Source: Pseudomonadales bacterium
GTDB taxonomy: Bacteria; Pseudomonadota; Gammaproteobacteria; Pseudomonadales; DT-91
DNA length: 64,000 bases
Reading direction: 5' to 3'
Assembly (NCBI GenBank): GCA_013215055.1
Contig: JABSRQ010000007.1
Coordinates: 1 to 64,000, forward strand
The notes under the pieces were generated by a model. The model was given only the letters and a program-made list of their open reading frames with translations, made no database searches and was not told where the DNA came from. Positions within the stretch are counted from its first letter, which is position 1; each line of letters starts with the position of its first letter. Below, piece by piece: positions 52,985 through 60,783 of this stretch. A program made the translations under genes and the position numbers.

Positions 52985-53235
52985 CGACCCGGAATTTTTT
53001 GCAAACAAACAAAACATGCAGTCTCGCAGTACACATTAATCGCCTGATAAGGATGAAACCGCCTTAACTGCGCGGAGTTGAATAGTTTGGTTTTACTTTA
53101 AGATGGCATGAATTAATAACGAGTCGATTCATGTGTTTTTAGCGGCGCAGAGACCCGTTTTTGTATCGCCACATCAATGTGCGAAACGGTTAGAAAAAAA
53201 TCACGTTTGATCGGCCTTAAACAAATTTATCTGTA

Positions 53236-53241
53236 TATAAT
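53236..53241 (+). promoter_or_regulatory. Candidate -10 element of the membrane protein/HlyD operon
   Basis: TATAAT, an exact consensus -10, lies 45 bp upstream of the first ATG in an AT-rich stretch. No convincing -35 is found at 16-18 bp. Confidence 0.4.
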
Positions 53242-53285
53242 AAGGCGTTTTTTAAATTCAAGCTTAGCAAATGGAGAAGAATACA

Positions 53286-53675
53286 ATGCAAGCAGAACAC
53301 ATGCCCGGCTACTTGGCAGGCGCTAATAGTGATCCTCTAATGACCGCCATGGCGGTTATCCTGGTGGCTTTAGTGCTGATTGGCGGGGTTTTATATTTTA
53401 AGTTACATGCCGTGCCAGAGCATCTTGCCCATGGAAAAAGCCATACACAAATACAACTGATTACGATATTAACGATATTGGCCTTATTTACCCATAATAA
53501 TATGTTTTGGGTCGCCGCCTTAGTATTGGCAGTGATTGAGGTGCCCGACTTTATGAGCCCGTTAAAATCTATCGCCAGCTCTCTAGAAACCATCGCCAAA
53601 CGTGAAAAGGCCAGTGAAGAAACTAACGCTTTGCCCGTAAAACCGGATACCGCCGATAAAGAGGAGGCTGTTTAA
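53286..53675 (+). CDS. Small inner-membrane protein (YiaW/DUF3302-like)
   Basis: A 129-residue protein with two to three membrane segments (AMAVILVALVLIGGVLYF; IQLITILTILALF; FWVAALVLAVIEV). Its layout and the motif HAVPEHLAHGKSHTQ recall the YiaW family, and like YiaW it precedes an HlyD-family gene. I start at MQAEHMPGYLAG because GGAG lies nine bases upstream; an ATG 15 bp earlier contains that GGAG. A charged C-terminal tail lies in the cytoplasm or periplasm. The function is unknown. Only 1 bp separates it from the next gene. Confidence 0.7.
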   Translation: MQAEHMPGYLAGANSDPLMTAMAVILVALVLIGGVLYFKLHAVPEHLAHGKSHTQIQLITILTILALFTHNNMFWVAALVLAVIEVPDFMSPLKSIASSLETIAKREKASEETNALPVKPDTADKEEAV

Positions 53676-53676
53676 C

Positions 53677-54918
53677 ATGTTAGAAGTTATTTTATGTTCT
53701 TTAATTACTGTCCTGCCCGACTTTTTATATCGCAAATACCGCTATGGCATGAGCTGGGGTAAGGAAATCACCTTTTTCACCATGTGGTACGAACTTCGCT
53801 GGGGCATTTCGGCCTGTGCGATATTAACCATCTCACTGGTAACGTTAGTCTTCTTCTACCACCCGTCAACAACCCATGCGACACCCATATTTCGCACGAT
53901 GACGATTTTACCGGAACAAGGTGGCAGGGTTCAGCATGTCTTTGTTAAAAATAATCAGCAAGTCACGACCGGCACCGCGTTATTTAGCATGTATGATCAA
54001 TCACAAACGGCTGTTATCGATAGTGCTGAAGTTCAAATCCTAGAAGTAGAAGCCGAGTTCGCCACAGCCAATGCACAATTAGAGGCTGCCAAAAGCGGTG
54101 TAGCAAGAGCCCACGGCGCATATCTGCGTTCAAAACATGAATATGACCGGAAAATGAAGTTGCAACAGCAAGGCCAACACTTAATCAGTGCCAGTGAAGT
54201 ACAGAAACTGGGTGATACGGTAGGTGTGCATAAGGCCGAAGTCAACGCGGCCAAGGCGGATGAATCTGCCGCACTTGCAATGATTGAGACCATATTACCG
54301 GCTAAAAAAGCCTCTGCAGTTGAGGTATTAAATTCTGCCAAGGTCGAGGGAGGCAAGCGTACCGTTTATGCCAATATTGATGGGCAGCTAAAGCAGTTCA
54401 CGTTGCAGCCGGGTGACTATGTAAATCCGATTCTTCGCCCCGCAGGTATTTTAGTGCCAAGCGACGGCGAAGCTTCGGGTAGAGAAGGTGTGCAAGCAGG
54501 ATTTAGTCAATTGGCCGCAGACGTCATAAAAGTCGGCATGTTTGCCGAAATAACCTGCCTGTCCAAACCCTTCACCATCATTCCCATGAAGGTTGCACGA
54601 GTACAAGATATTATCGCCAGCGGGCAAATAAGGCCGAATGAAGCCTTGCTTGATCTTCAAGATAGAGCAAAACCCGGTACTCTGACGGTTTTGCTAAAAC
54701 CTCTATACGAAGGTGGTTTGGATGGGGTTGTTCCTGGCACCAAATGTATTGCTAATGCCTATAGCTATCACCATGAACTTATTGAAAGTGGAGAGCTTGG
54801 CACCGGTCATGCCCTTTATTTACATATGGTTGATGCCGTTGGCTTTGTGCACGCCATCATCTTACGGATTCAGGCGTTATTGCTGCCCGTTAAAATTTTG
54901 GTATTTTCTGGGCATTAA
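53677..54918 (+). CDS. HlyD-family membrane fusion protein (YiaV-like)
   Basis: A 413-residue inner-membrane-anchored adaptor. One or two N-terminal hydrophobic segments (ISACAILTISLVTLVFFY) precede a lipoyl-type half motif (EQGGRVQHVFVKNNQQVTTG). A coiled-coil hairpin (about residues 115-215) and the second half (VYANIDGQLKQFTLQPGDYV) follow. A C-terminal hydrophobic segment (VGFVHAIILRIQALLLPV) is unusual for classical adaptors but fits the YiaV type. GAGGAGG precedes the start. No exporter or outer-membrane channel gene is adjacent. Confidence 0.82.
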   Translation: MLEVILCSLITVLPDFLYRKYRYGMSWGKEITFFTMWYELRWGISACAILTISLVTLVFFYHPSTTHATPIFRTMTILPEQGGRVQHVFVKNNQQVTTGTALFSMYDQSQTAVIDSAEVQILEVEAEFATANAQLEAAKSGVARAHGAYLRSKHEYDRKMKLQQQGQHLISASEVQKLGDTVGVHKAEVNAAKADESAALAMIETILPAKKASAVEVLNSAKVEGGKRTVYANIDGQLKQFTLQPGDYVNPILRPAGILVPSDGEASGREGVQAGFSQLAADVIKVGMFAEITCLSKPFTIIPMKVARVQDIIASGQIRPNEALLDLQDRAKPGTLTVLLKPLYEGGLDGVVPGTKCIANAYSYHHELIESGELGTGHALYLHMVDAVGFVHAIILRIQALLLPVKILVFSGH

Positions 54919-54961
54919 TGATGCAAGGCTTAGTCGTAATAATTTGCGGCTAAGCGCATTT

Positions 54962-55200
54962 TCATCGAAATAGATAAGCTTTACTCTTCCTTCTGCTCCA
55001 GCGCATCTGTTCGCTGGGGCAAAACATCGCCGTGCTGCTGCGATAAGATTCAATATCTATCCGATCATTGACACGACCTTTTATCTCCCGCACCTCCTCT
55101 GCCAACAAACCTCATCAAAAGCATTCGCTTGATAGACCCTGCCTTCGATGAAATAGCGTGTTGGGCAGCATTTTCTTCTGGTCGTTGACCCCGCCTGCAC
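54962..55200 (-). pseudogene. Possible gene remnant in the gap before the second barrel gene
   Basis: The 407-bp gap 54919-55325 has no intact gene. On the minus strand two coding-like pieces join through one frameshift: GSTTRRKCCPTRYFIEGRVY then QANAFDE, followed in the next frame by GLLAEEVREIKGRVNDRIDI and CPSEQMRWSRRKSKAYLFR before a stop at 54962-54964. I do not recognise the family. It could be chance. The gap also holds a hairpin after the HlyD gene (GCTTAG and CTAAGC, 54929-54956). Confidence 0.25.
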
Positions 55201-55201
55201 A

Positions 55202-55243
55202 GAGCATCTGAAAAAAAAAATTTCAGAGGCATGCCCTCATTTT
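55202..55243. repeat. ~41-bp repeated element, copy 2
   Basis: GAGCATCTGAAAAAAAAAA, then TTTCAGAGGCATGCCCTCATTTTT. It is the counterpart of 52944-52984. The two copies flank the YiaW-like/HlyD block, each upstream of an outer-membrane barrel gene. Confidence 0.75.
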
Positions 55244-55325
55244 TACCACGCTAATTTTATTTAATGAACTCCGTCAAACAGACAATACATACCCACACAC
55301 ATAATTTATTGTCCTCGGAGGACTT

Positions 55326-56051
55326 ATGAAAAAACTATTAATTGCATCATCAATTTCAACGGCAACACTTTTATCTACCACCGTGCTGGCCAACGATGGT
55401 GAGATCACTATCAAGGGTATCTACGGCGATATGCGTTTTGAACAAGAAGGGCCAATAACATCCGGCTACGATGAAAAAAAACAGGATAGAGAAGGCCAGG
55501 CCAGCTTTGAGCTTAAATACGAAAACGATAAATATTTTATTAAAGGCTCCCAAACACGCAACGATAGCTTTGATGTATTCAGCGGCAGTAATGCCACTAC
55601 CGGCACCGATTTAAATAATGAATTTAAATCCCGCCAGACAGAGTTGGAATACGGGCATAAACTCTTCAGCGACGATGTTTTCACCGTCTCGGCGACCACG
55701 GGTATACGAGAATACAAAACCAGATTAAGTAACACCGTTAGCAGCTCGGTAGACCCGGGATTCAGTCTTGGAGACCCCCTTTCAACCAGCAGCTCAGATC
55801 GATGGACCGAAGTGTTTGTGGGTGTGCAAACCGATGTAAATTGGCTGGAAAATAATACATTCACAGTGAATTATCAACATGCCATCAACAACGGTAATAG
55901 CCGCAAGGCATTTGCCGAAAACAACTACCGCTTTGATTTTGGCTTAAACCTGGGTGTGGGTTATAAATGGCATGATTACGAAATCGGTGGCAACTCCGGT
56001 ACAACCATCGATGAGTCCGGTGGTTATATTTCACTAGGTTACACCTTCTAA
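55326..56051 (+). CDS. Outer-membrane beta-barrel protein
   Basis: A 241-residue protein with a clear signal peptide (LLIASSISTATLLSTTVLA). It has amphipathic strands such as ASFELKYENDKYFIKGSQTR, QTELEYGHKLF and WTEVFVGVQTDVNWL, and ends SLGYTF. GVGYKWHDYEIGG near the end resembles the other barrel gene of this region. It is probably a 10- to 12-strand barrel of unknown role. GGAGG lies six bases before the ATG, within the palindrome GTCCTCGGAGGAC. A hairpin (AGCACA, GGGA, TGTGCT, then T-rich; about 56072-56100) follows the gene. Confidence 0.8.
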   Translation: MKKLLIASSISTATLLSTTVLANDGEITIKGIYGDMRFEQEGPITSGYDEKKQDREGQASFELKYENDKYFIKGSQTRNDSFDVFSGSNATTGTDLNNEFKSRQTELEYGHKLFSDDVFTVSATTGIREYKTRLSNTVSSSVDPGFSLGDPLSTSSSDRWTEVFVGVQTDVNWLENNTFTVNYQHAINNGNSRKAFAENNYRFDFGLNLGVGYKWHDYEIGGNSGTTIDESGGYISLGYTF

Positions 56052-56071
56052 CAGAAAGACTTTGTGTGGGA

Positions 56072-56102
56072 GCACAGGGATGTGCTTTTCCTCTTTAACC
56101 TT
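56072..56102 (+). terminator. Terminator after the barrel gene
   Basis: GAGCACA, GGGA, TGTGCTT forms a short stem followed by TTCCTCTTTAACCTTTT. It lies about 20 bp after the stop. Confidence 0.55.
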
Positions 56103-56156
56103 TTATCCCCCAAAGCGTATCATTGCCTAAAAAATAATCGCCATGATAGGCTAGAC

Positions 56157-56906
56157 ATGCATTTACGTAGAATCGTACAAATTTCCAGTGTCTTATCGAC
56201 ATGATTACTGACCGCCTGTCTGGAAAATTTCATCTCCCTGCCTGAATTTCAAAGCTGCCCGGTCTCCTTAGGTGGCGATGCCAATTTACATCTCGCAGAT
56301 TTCCCCGCCGGTGATTTAGCCTGGCCATCCTGGGGCGACGATTTAAACAACAGCCATCACCATACCAGCGAAACCCAAATCAATAAAACCAATGTGCATC
56401 AGCTGCAACCGCAGTGAATCTATAACACCCAAGGCTTAGTTTCTGCAACCCCCACCATCACCGATAACAGCCTCTGCATCACCGACTGGGGTCCAAGCAG
56501 CAATAACCTCTCTCCCCGTGCCGGATTATCAACAGCCTATAGGCGCAGGCACCACCTCCCTTTTAACCGAAGCAAAACTCGATGAAGAGGACGCGGACTA
56601 CAAATACAAATCAACTATAACCGCGGTGATGTCAGCTTCTTATGGGGCACCGGCCTGGATGAAGGCTTCTATAACTGGGCTATCGGTGGCTTAACTCTGG
56701 CCAATGGCGTGGTCTTTGCTGGCGTCTCAAATTTAAAAGGTACAATGGTGGCGATGGATGCAGAGACCGGCGCCATATTATGGCGCTACAATACAGGCCA
56801 ATCAGTGGTATGCACTCCCGCCGTTGTTGATGGCCATGCCTATTGGGGCACAGGTTATAAATACGGCACGCCGGGTAACCGCGTTTATAATTTTACCCTG
56901 CCCTAA
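56157..56906 (+). pseudogene. Decayed PQQ-type beta-propeller lipoprotein gene
   Basis: The start MHLRRIVQISSVLST is followed by TGA, then LLTAC (a lipobox) in frame. The readable parts are DLAWPSWGDDLNNSHHHTSE, INKTNVHQLQPQ, and a second TGA. After frame changes come PIGAGTTSLLTEAKLDEEDA and FAGVSNLKGTMVAMDAETGA, then ILWRYNTGQSVVCTPAVVDG. The W-x-x-x-GxD-like blades and AMDAETGAILWRYNTG are typical of PQQ-dependent dehydrogenase-type propellers. Large internal deletions, two TGA stops where Trp is expected, and frameshifts make it dead. The intact family is about 600 residues. Confidence 0.85.
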
Positions 56907-57005
56907 ACGGGGTTTAGGAGTAACCCATAGTTTTGGGTTGGCTCACTTTGTTTTTGCTATAAATGTAAAAATCTTTAAAATCAGTAAGATAGAATTATGC
57001 AAAAG

Positions 57006-57160
57006 TTGATAATAGGACCCCCCTATTATTTTTGATAATGGGACCCCCTCACTTTGTTTTGATTAAAATGAAGCTAATTCAAAGTGAAACCTCGGCTAGC
57101 CGGGGCTTTTAACGGGTTTTATGTAATAAATGATCAGTTTGAAAGTGAGGGGGGCTCACT
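57006..57160. mobile_element. IS-end-like repeat cluster at the array border
   Basis: Two direct repeats, TTGATAATAGGACCCCCC (57006) and TTGATAATGGGACCCCC (57032), lie side by side. CCCCCTCACTTT (57044-57055) is matched in inverse by AAAGTGAGGGGG about 85 bp later (57142-57153). The second arm continues into AGTGAG/CTCACT. Multiple short repeats at an end are typical of some IS families, such as IS21. No transposase gene is present. A terminator-like hairpin (CCTCGG, CTAG, CCGGGG, then TTTT) lies inside at 57090-57110. The 281-bp gap 56907-57187 holds nothing else I can name. Confidence 0.4.
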
Positions 57161-57187
57161 ATACAAATGTTAAGCTTAAGGAAGAGA

Positions 57188-57802
57188 ATGAAAATACACT
57201 ATCTAATCAAAATATTAATATTGCTAACACTAAGCCAGTTTGCATTGTCTGAAAAATATTATGTTGATCTAGCATTAGGAAGTTCTATTTTTAATAGGGA
57301 TGACTTTAATAATCCTGAAATGAATATTGAAATTCATAAAGATCAGAGTGGGTTATCTGCTTCTATTATTGGTGGAGTTTCATTTAATGAATATATTTCT
57401 ATGGAGGTTGCTTATAACGACTTAGGAGAATATTCAGAAAGAGTAAATTTTAACTCAGGGTCTTTTTCTGGAAGCCATATTTCAAGTCAATTTGATTTCT
57501 ATAGCTATTCGTTAGCTTTAATTCCTTCATATCCAATATTAAATGAATGGAATGTTTATGCTAAATTAGGTGTGCATAATTGGAGAGCTATTGGTAATGG
57601 TGAAATTTATTGGTATAAAAATGATATTTTTGACTATAAAGAAGATTTTAAGGAAAAAGAAAATGATGATGACTATTTTGTGGGGGTTGGAACAAGTTAC
57701 GCCTTGACAGATAAATTAATAAGTAAATTTTTTATTGTTTATTATGAGTTAATGGAGGCTGATATTGTTAATTATTCAGCTAGTTTAGGCTACAAATTTT
57801 AA
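57188..57802 (+). CDS. Cassette gene: outer-membrane beta-barrel protein
   Basis: A 204-residue exported protein. The signal peptide (LIKILILLTLSQFALS) precedes amphipathic strands and a final SLGYKF, so it is probably an 8-strand barrel of the OmpA/OmpW-like size class. Strand segments include KYYVDLALGSSIF, ISMEVAYNDLGEY and WNVYAKLGVHNWRA. The ATG at 57188 has AAGGAAG just upstream. It is the first gene of the array, 13 bp after the cassette core. The function is unknown. Confidence 0.75.
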   Translation: MKIHYLIKILILLTLSQFALSEKYYVDLALGSSIFNRDDFNNPEMNIEIHKDQSGLSASIIGGVSFNEYISMEVAYNDLGEYSERVNFNSGSFSGSHISSQFDFYSYSLALIPSYPILNEWNVYAKLGVHNWRAIGNGEIYWYKNDIFDYKEDFKEKENDDDYFVGVGTSYALTDKLISKFFIVYYELMEADIVNYSASLGYKF

Positions 57803-57804
57803 AA

Positions 57805-57830
57805 GCTTAACAAGCGCGTATTGTGGCAAG
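57805..57830 (+). other. Half attC site
   Basis: GCTTAACAAGCGCG fits the left core (RYYYAAC) and stem of an attC, but no matching right core follows before the next gene. It is probably the residue of a deletion that fused two cassettes. Confidence 0.6.
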
Positions 57831-57842
57831 AGTAATCGAAAA

Positions 57843-58235
57843 TTGAGCAATACATTGAAAATTCTAATTATATTTTCCACGTACTATTTGTTTAGTGTGG
57901 CAAGGGTAATCATGTTTCCAACTTTTCCAGAGGATGCTTCTACCGTATATATGGATCGGTCAATTATGATTCCTCTTCTTAGCCTTCTGTTCTATTTTTC
58001 AAGCATGAATGAATCTAAAGAAAGGGTTAGAATCATAGCGTCGTCTTTGGTGTTTGGTGTAATGACGTATTTTTCTGTCGCTGTAATCTTTCTAGGCATC
58101 GTGATTATAAATAGAGATGGTGTGAGCACATCCCAATTCCACCTATATATGGCGTTACCTGGGTTAGTGACCGTCACCCTATCAATCCTTGTATATCTTG
58201 TACTATACGCACGTAACAAGGCCCAGAAAAAATGA
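57843..58235 (+). CDS. Cassette gene: small integral membrane protein
   Basis: A 130-residue protein with four membrane segments (about residues 5-20, 42-54, 65-88 and 104-122). I do not recognise the family. It starts with TTG and has only a weak ribosome binding site. Its last codons (RNKAQKK) are encoded by the left arm of the following attC, so cassette site and gene overlap. Codon use is AT-rich like the rest of the array. Confidence 0.6.
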   Translation: MSNTLKILIIFSTYYLFSVARVIMFPTFPEDASTVYMDRSIMIPLLSLLFYFSSMNESKERVRIIASSLVFGVMTYFSVAVIFLGIVIINRDGVSTSQFHLYMALPGLVTVTLSILVYLVLYARNKAQKK

Positions 58236-58311
58236 CCTCCGGCCACTGTCACGCTTCTTGCTGCGCAACAAGCGCGCCAGTAGCCTACGGCACTTGTGGG
58301 CGGCGTTATCT
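58211..58311 (+). other. attC site
   Basis: Left arm GTAACAAGGCCC pairs with right arm GGGCGGCGTTA, which ends in the core GTTATCT. The central part has further inverted bases. The left arm lies inside the preceding coding region. Confidence 0.75.
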
Positions 58312-58327
58312 TCTATAGGAGTGTTTC

Positions 58328-59206
58328 GTGCAAGGACAATGCAAGCTGTGTGATAAAGAAGCCCTCTTAAAAGAGAGCCATTTTATTCCAAAATTTGTTG
58401 GGAAGTGGGTAAAGAAAACATCCATCACTGGATATATTCGTATCAATGATGAAGAACACAAGAGAGCACAGGACATAGCTAAAGAATATTGGTTGTGTGG
58501 TGAATGTGAACTGTTGTTTTCTGATTGGGAAAGAAATTTTGCTAATAATATTTTCTATCCATTTGTTAAAGACGAGAAATCAGAAGCTTTTTACGATTCA
58601 TGGATGTCTAAGTTTTGTGCATCTTTGACTTGGCGAACATTAACTTACATTAGAAGCAAAAATGATAGAAGTTCAAAATCGGATGAATACAATAAATATT
58701 TAGATGACACCGAAAAACATCTAAGGAAGTATCTGCGAGGAGAAGTGCTAAATCTAGATGGATATGAGCAGCATGTCTTTCCATTAGATGCAATTGAATC
58801 CACTACATACCAAGACTTACCTCCAAATATAAATAGATATTTTCTTAGGACTATGGCGATGGATATTGTTGGAAATGACAAAGAAATATTCATCTACACA
58901 AAACTGCCTAAGTTTATTATTCTTGGAATTGTAAAGGCTACAAACCCAAAGGTTTTCAGGGCCAGAAGAATAGCTATTAAATCTGGAAAAATTAACCCAA
59001 GAGAATACAGGTGGCCAGACGGTTTCCACTCCTACATAATTAATAAAGCAAATGAAGTGTCAGAATCGTACGATAAAATACCAGAGAAACACAAAGACAG
59101 TTTTGATGAATTTATTAAAAAGAATCCTGGGAAAGCTGCAAAATCGAAACTATTCGAAGCAATTCAGTACGATCATGAAATGTTTGGTGACAAAATACAC
59201 AGATAA
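58328..59206 (+). CDS. Cassette gene: CxxC/CxxC protein, possible HNH-like nuclease
   Basis: A 292-residue soluble protein with two cysteine pairs. The first is CKLCDKEALLKESHFIPK (residues 5-22) and the second is WLCGECELLFSDWE (about 57-70). The SHFIPK plus CxxCE layout recurs in a family common in mobile DNA and resembles the zinc-binding scaffold of HNH nucleases. I cannot confirm a full HNH triad. The rest is helical with no known domain. The start is GTG. A defence or DNA-cutting role is inference only. Confidence 0.75.
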   Translation: MQGQCKLCDKEALLKESHFIPKFVGKWVKKTSITGYIRINDEEHKRAQDIAKEYWLCGECELLFSDWERNFANNIFYPFVKDEKSEAFYDSWMSKFCASLTWRTLTYIRSKNDRSSKSDEYNKYLDDTEKHLRKYLRGEVLNLDGYEQHVFPLDAIESTTYQDLPPNINRYFLRTMAMDIVGNDKEIFIYTKLPKFIILGIVKATNPKVFRARRIAIKSGKINPREYRWPDGFHSYIINKANEVSESYDKIPEKHKDSFDEFIKKNPGKAAKSKLFEAIQYDHEMFGDKIHR

Positions 59207-59294
59207 CATGCACCAGTATTTGACTTGCAAAAGCGTCACGCATTTTGTACAAAAATCCGCGCCCCTTCTGTAAGCCAATGTGGTGGGCGTTATC
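59201..59294 (+). other. attC site
   Basis: Left arm TAACATGCACCA pairs with right arm TGGTGGGCGTTA; the right core is GTTATCA (59289). The middle includes CATTTTGTACAAAAATCCGC, a variant of the loop seen in the other long sites. The left core overlaps the stop codon of the preceding gene. Confidence 0.8.
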
Positions 59295-59310
59295 ACCTAA
59301 AGGATTCAGA

Positions 59311-59979
59311 GTGAGTTACCTTAAATTAATACCAATACTTTCAGTATTACTACTAAGCTCCTGTTTTAATGATTATTACCAATCAGGTTGTGGTGAGTCT
59401 GGGTGTAGTGACCCTCTTTATAATATATCTGACATCAAGCTAGAGTCTGGAAAAATAATAAATCCGGAGGGAAACGTTGGGTACTCCTATGTTTTCACTG
59501 ATCAAATTTTGGAAGGAGAAAGTGTTAGCCCTGATAATTATGTCCTTTCAATAATATCAATTAAAGAAGAGATCGCTAGAGCTAAGGTAAGAAATAAAGC
59601 TAGGAAAGGCTTTCTAATTAATTCAGCATTCGCAACTTCCCTTGCTAAGCCATACACAGATGAAGAAATTGTTAATATAACGATAAAATCTAATGCAAAT
59701 TTTTCTGATGAACTAGAAGCTGGCTCATCTTTAAATCATGTTTTTGATGTTATATATAATGAGGCAGGAAGTCATAACTACAAATTAGAAAACAACAAGC
59801 GCATACTTTACAACCTAGATGAGTTCTTAGAGCAACCTTGGCTTAGCGCTGGTGAAGTTATTCAACTTACTTTAAATACATCACCTAAATCAGGTGGTGA
59901 GCATGAATTTACTGTTGAATATTCGTTAGATACAGGTGAGGTGTTCACTGTTACAAGTAGCCTAGTTGTATTCAAATAA
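59311..59979 (+). CDS. Cassette gene: lipoprotein of unknown function
   Basis: A 222-residue lipoprotein. The signal peptide (LKLIPILSVLLLSSC) ends in a lipobox, and CGESGCSD follows shortly after. The remainder is beta-rich with no family I recognise. GTG at 59311 is the likely start, with AAAGGA upstream and 16 bp after the attC. Upstream in-frame codons would read into the attC. Confidence 0.7.
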   Translation: MSYLKLIPILSVLLLSSCFNDYYQSGCGESGCSDPLYNISDIKLESGKIINPEGNVGYSYVFTDQILEGESVSPDNYVLSIISIKEEIARAKVRNKARKGFLINSAFATSLAKPYTDEEIVNITIKSNANFSDELEAGSSLNHVFDVIYNEAGSHNYKLENNKRILYNLDEFLEQPWLSAGEVIQLTLNTSPKSGGEHEFTVEYSLDTGEVFTVTSSLVVFK

Positions 59980-59990
59980 ACAAAAGTGTG

Positions 59991-60020
59991 TGATAACACA
60001 AGCGGCAGCAGTCGAACTTG
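59991..60020 (+). other. Half attC site
   Basis: TGATAACACAAGCGGCAGC resembles an attC left arm, but no right core is found before the next gene at 60067. It is probably a fused cassette. Confidence 0.45.
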
Positions 60021-60066
60021 AAAATAATGTTTTAAGAATCGGTTTTAAATCTTATCAAGGCTATAC

Positions 60067-60663
60067 ATGTACAAAATTCTAACTGTATCTTTACTTTTAC
60101 TATTTCTACCTAGGGTTAATGCACTAGATGTCGAACAGAATAAAATTGGTTGGTATCTTGGAAGTGAATTTAATTCAAGTCAGATTAGTATCCAAGCTAG
60201 AGGCATTAATCCTGGGGGTAAAGTAGATGATAACTTAAATGGTTTGTCACTATATTCAGGCGTAAATATACTTAGCTGGTTAGGTGTTGAATTCGGTCTT
60301 TCAAAAGGATCAGGGTTTAAAGGTAGCTCTGAAGCTTCAATTGAAACAGCATTTGTATCATCAAAGTTTTCATACAGCTTCGATGAACGGTATAGTTTAT
60401 ATGTCAAGCCGGGAGTCGTTTATGCTCAGCTATTAGACTATGAACTAGATGATAGTGTAGATCCTTCTTGGAGTGATTTTTCATTTATTATTATGGCTGG
60501 AATTGAAATTAATATCTTATCTGATATTTATACAAGGCTTGAGTATAAACATACTGAAATATCCTTAGAAGATGATAACTTCCTTCTTTGGAGAACTGAG
60601 GATTCTGAGACAATAGATATGACTTATAAAAATGTAGGAATATCTCTATTTTATATTTTCTAA
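60067..60663 (+). CDS. Cassette gene: outer-membrane beta-barrel protein
   Basis: A 198-residue protein with a signal peptide (LTVSLLLLFLPRVNA) and barrel-type strands. Examples are IGWYLGSEFNSSQI, WLGVEFGLSKGSGF, YSLYVKPGVVYAQL and IYTRLEYKHTEIS. It ends GISLFYIF with a terminal phenylalanine. It fits the 8-strand OmpA-like class without a peptidoglycan-binding domain. The function is unknown; it is the second barrel in the array. Confidence 0.75.
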   Translation: MYKILTVSLLLLFLPRVNALDVEQNKIGWYLGSEFNSSQISIQARGINPGGKVDDNLNGLSLYSGVNILSWLGVEFGLSKGSGFKGSSEASIETAFVSSKFSYSFDERYSLYVKPGVVYAQLLDYELDDSVDPSWSDFSFIIMAGIEINILSDIYTRLEYKHTEISLEDDNFLLWRTEDSETIDMTYKNVGISLFYIF

Positions 60664-60676
60664 TATGTAGTATTCT

Positions 60677-60779
60677 GCATAACCAGCAGCTGCAATCTGA
60701 CTTCGAAAACTGTCACTTTTTGTGCAAAACCCGCACAAAAATCGCCAATTCGCTACGCAGTTGATCTGGGCGTTAGGGC
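60677..60779 (+). other. attC site (long form)
   Basis: Left arm TAACCAGCAGCTG; the right part is GCCAATTCGCTACGCAGTTG, then ATCTGGGCGTTAGG. The central hairpin is TTTTGTGC, AAAACCC, GCACAAAA. It shares both ends with the short site at 63938-63986. Confidence 0.85.
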
Positions 60780-60783
60780 AAAC

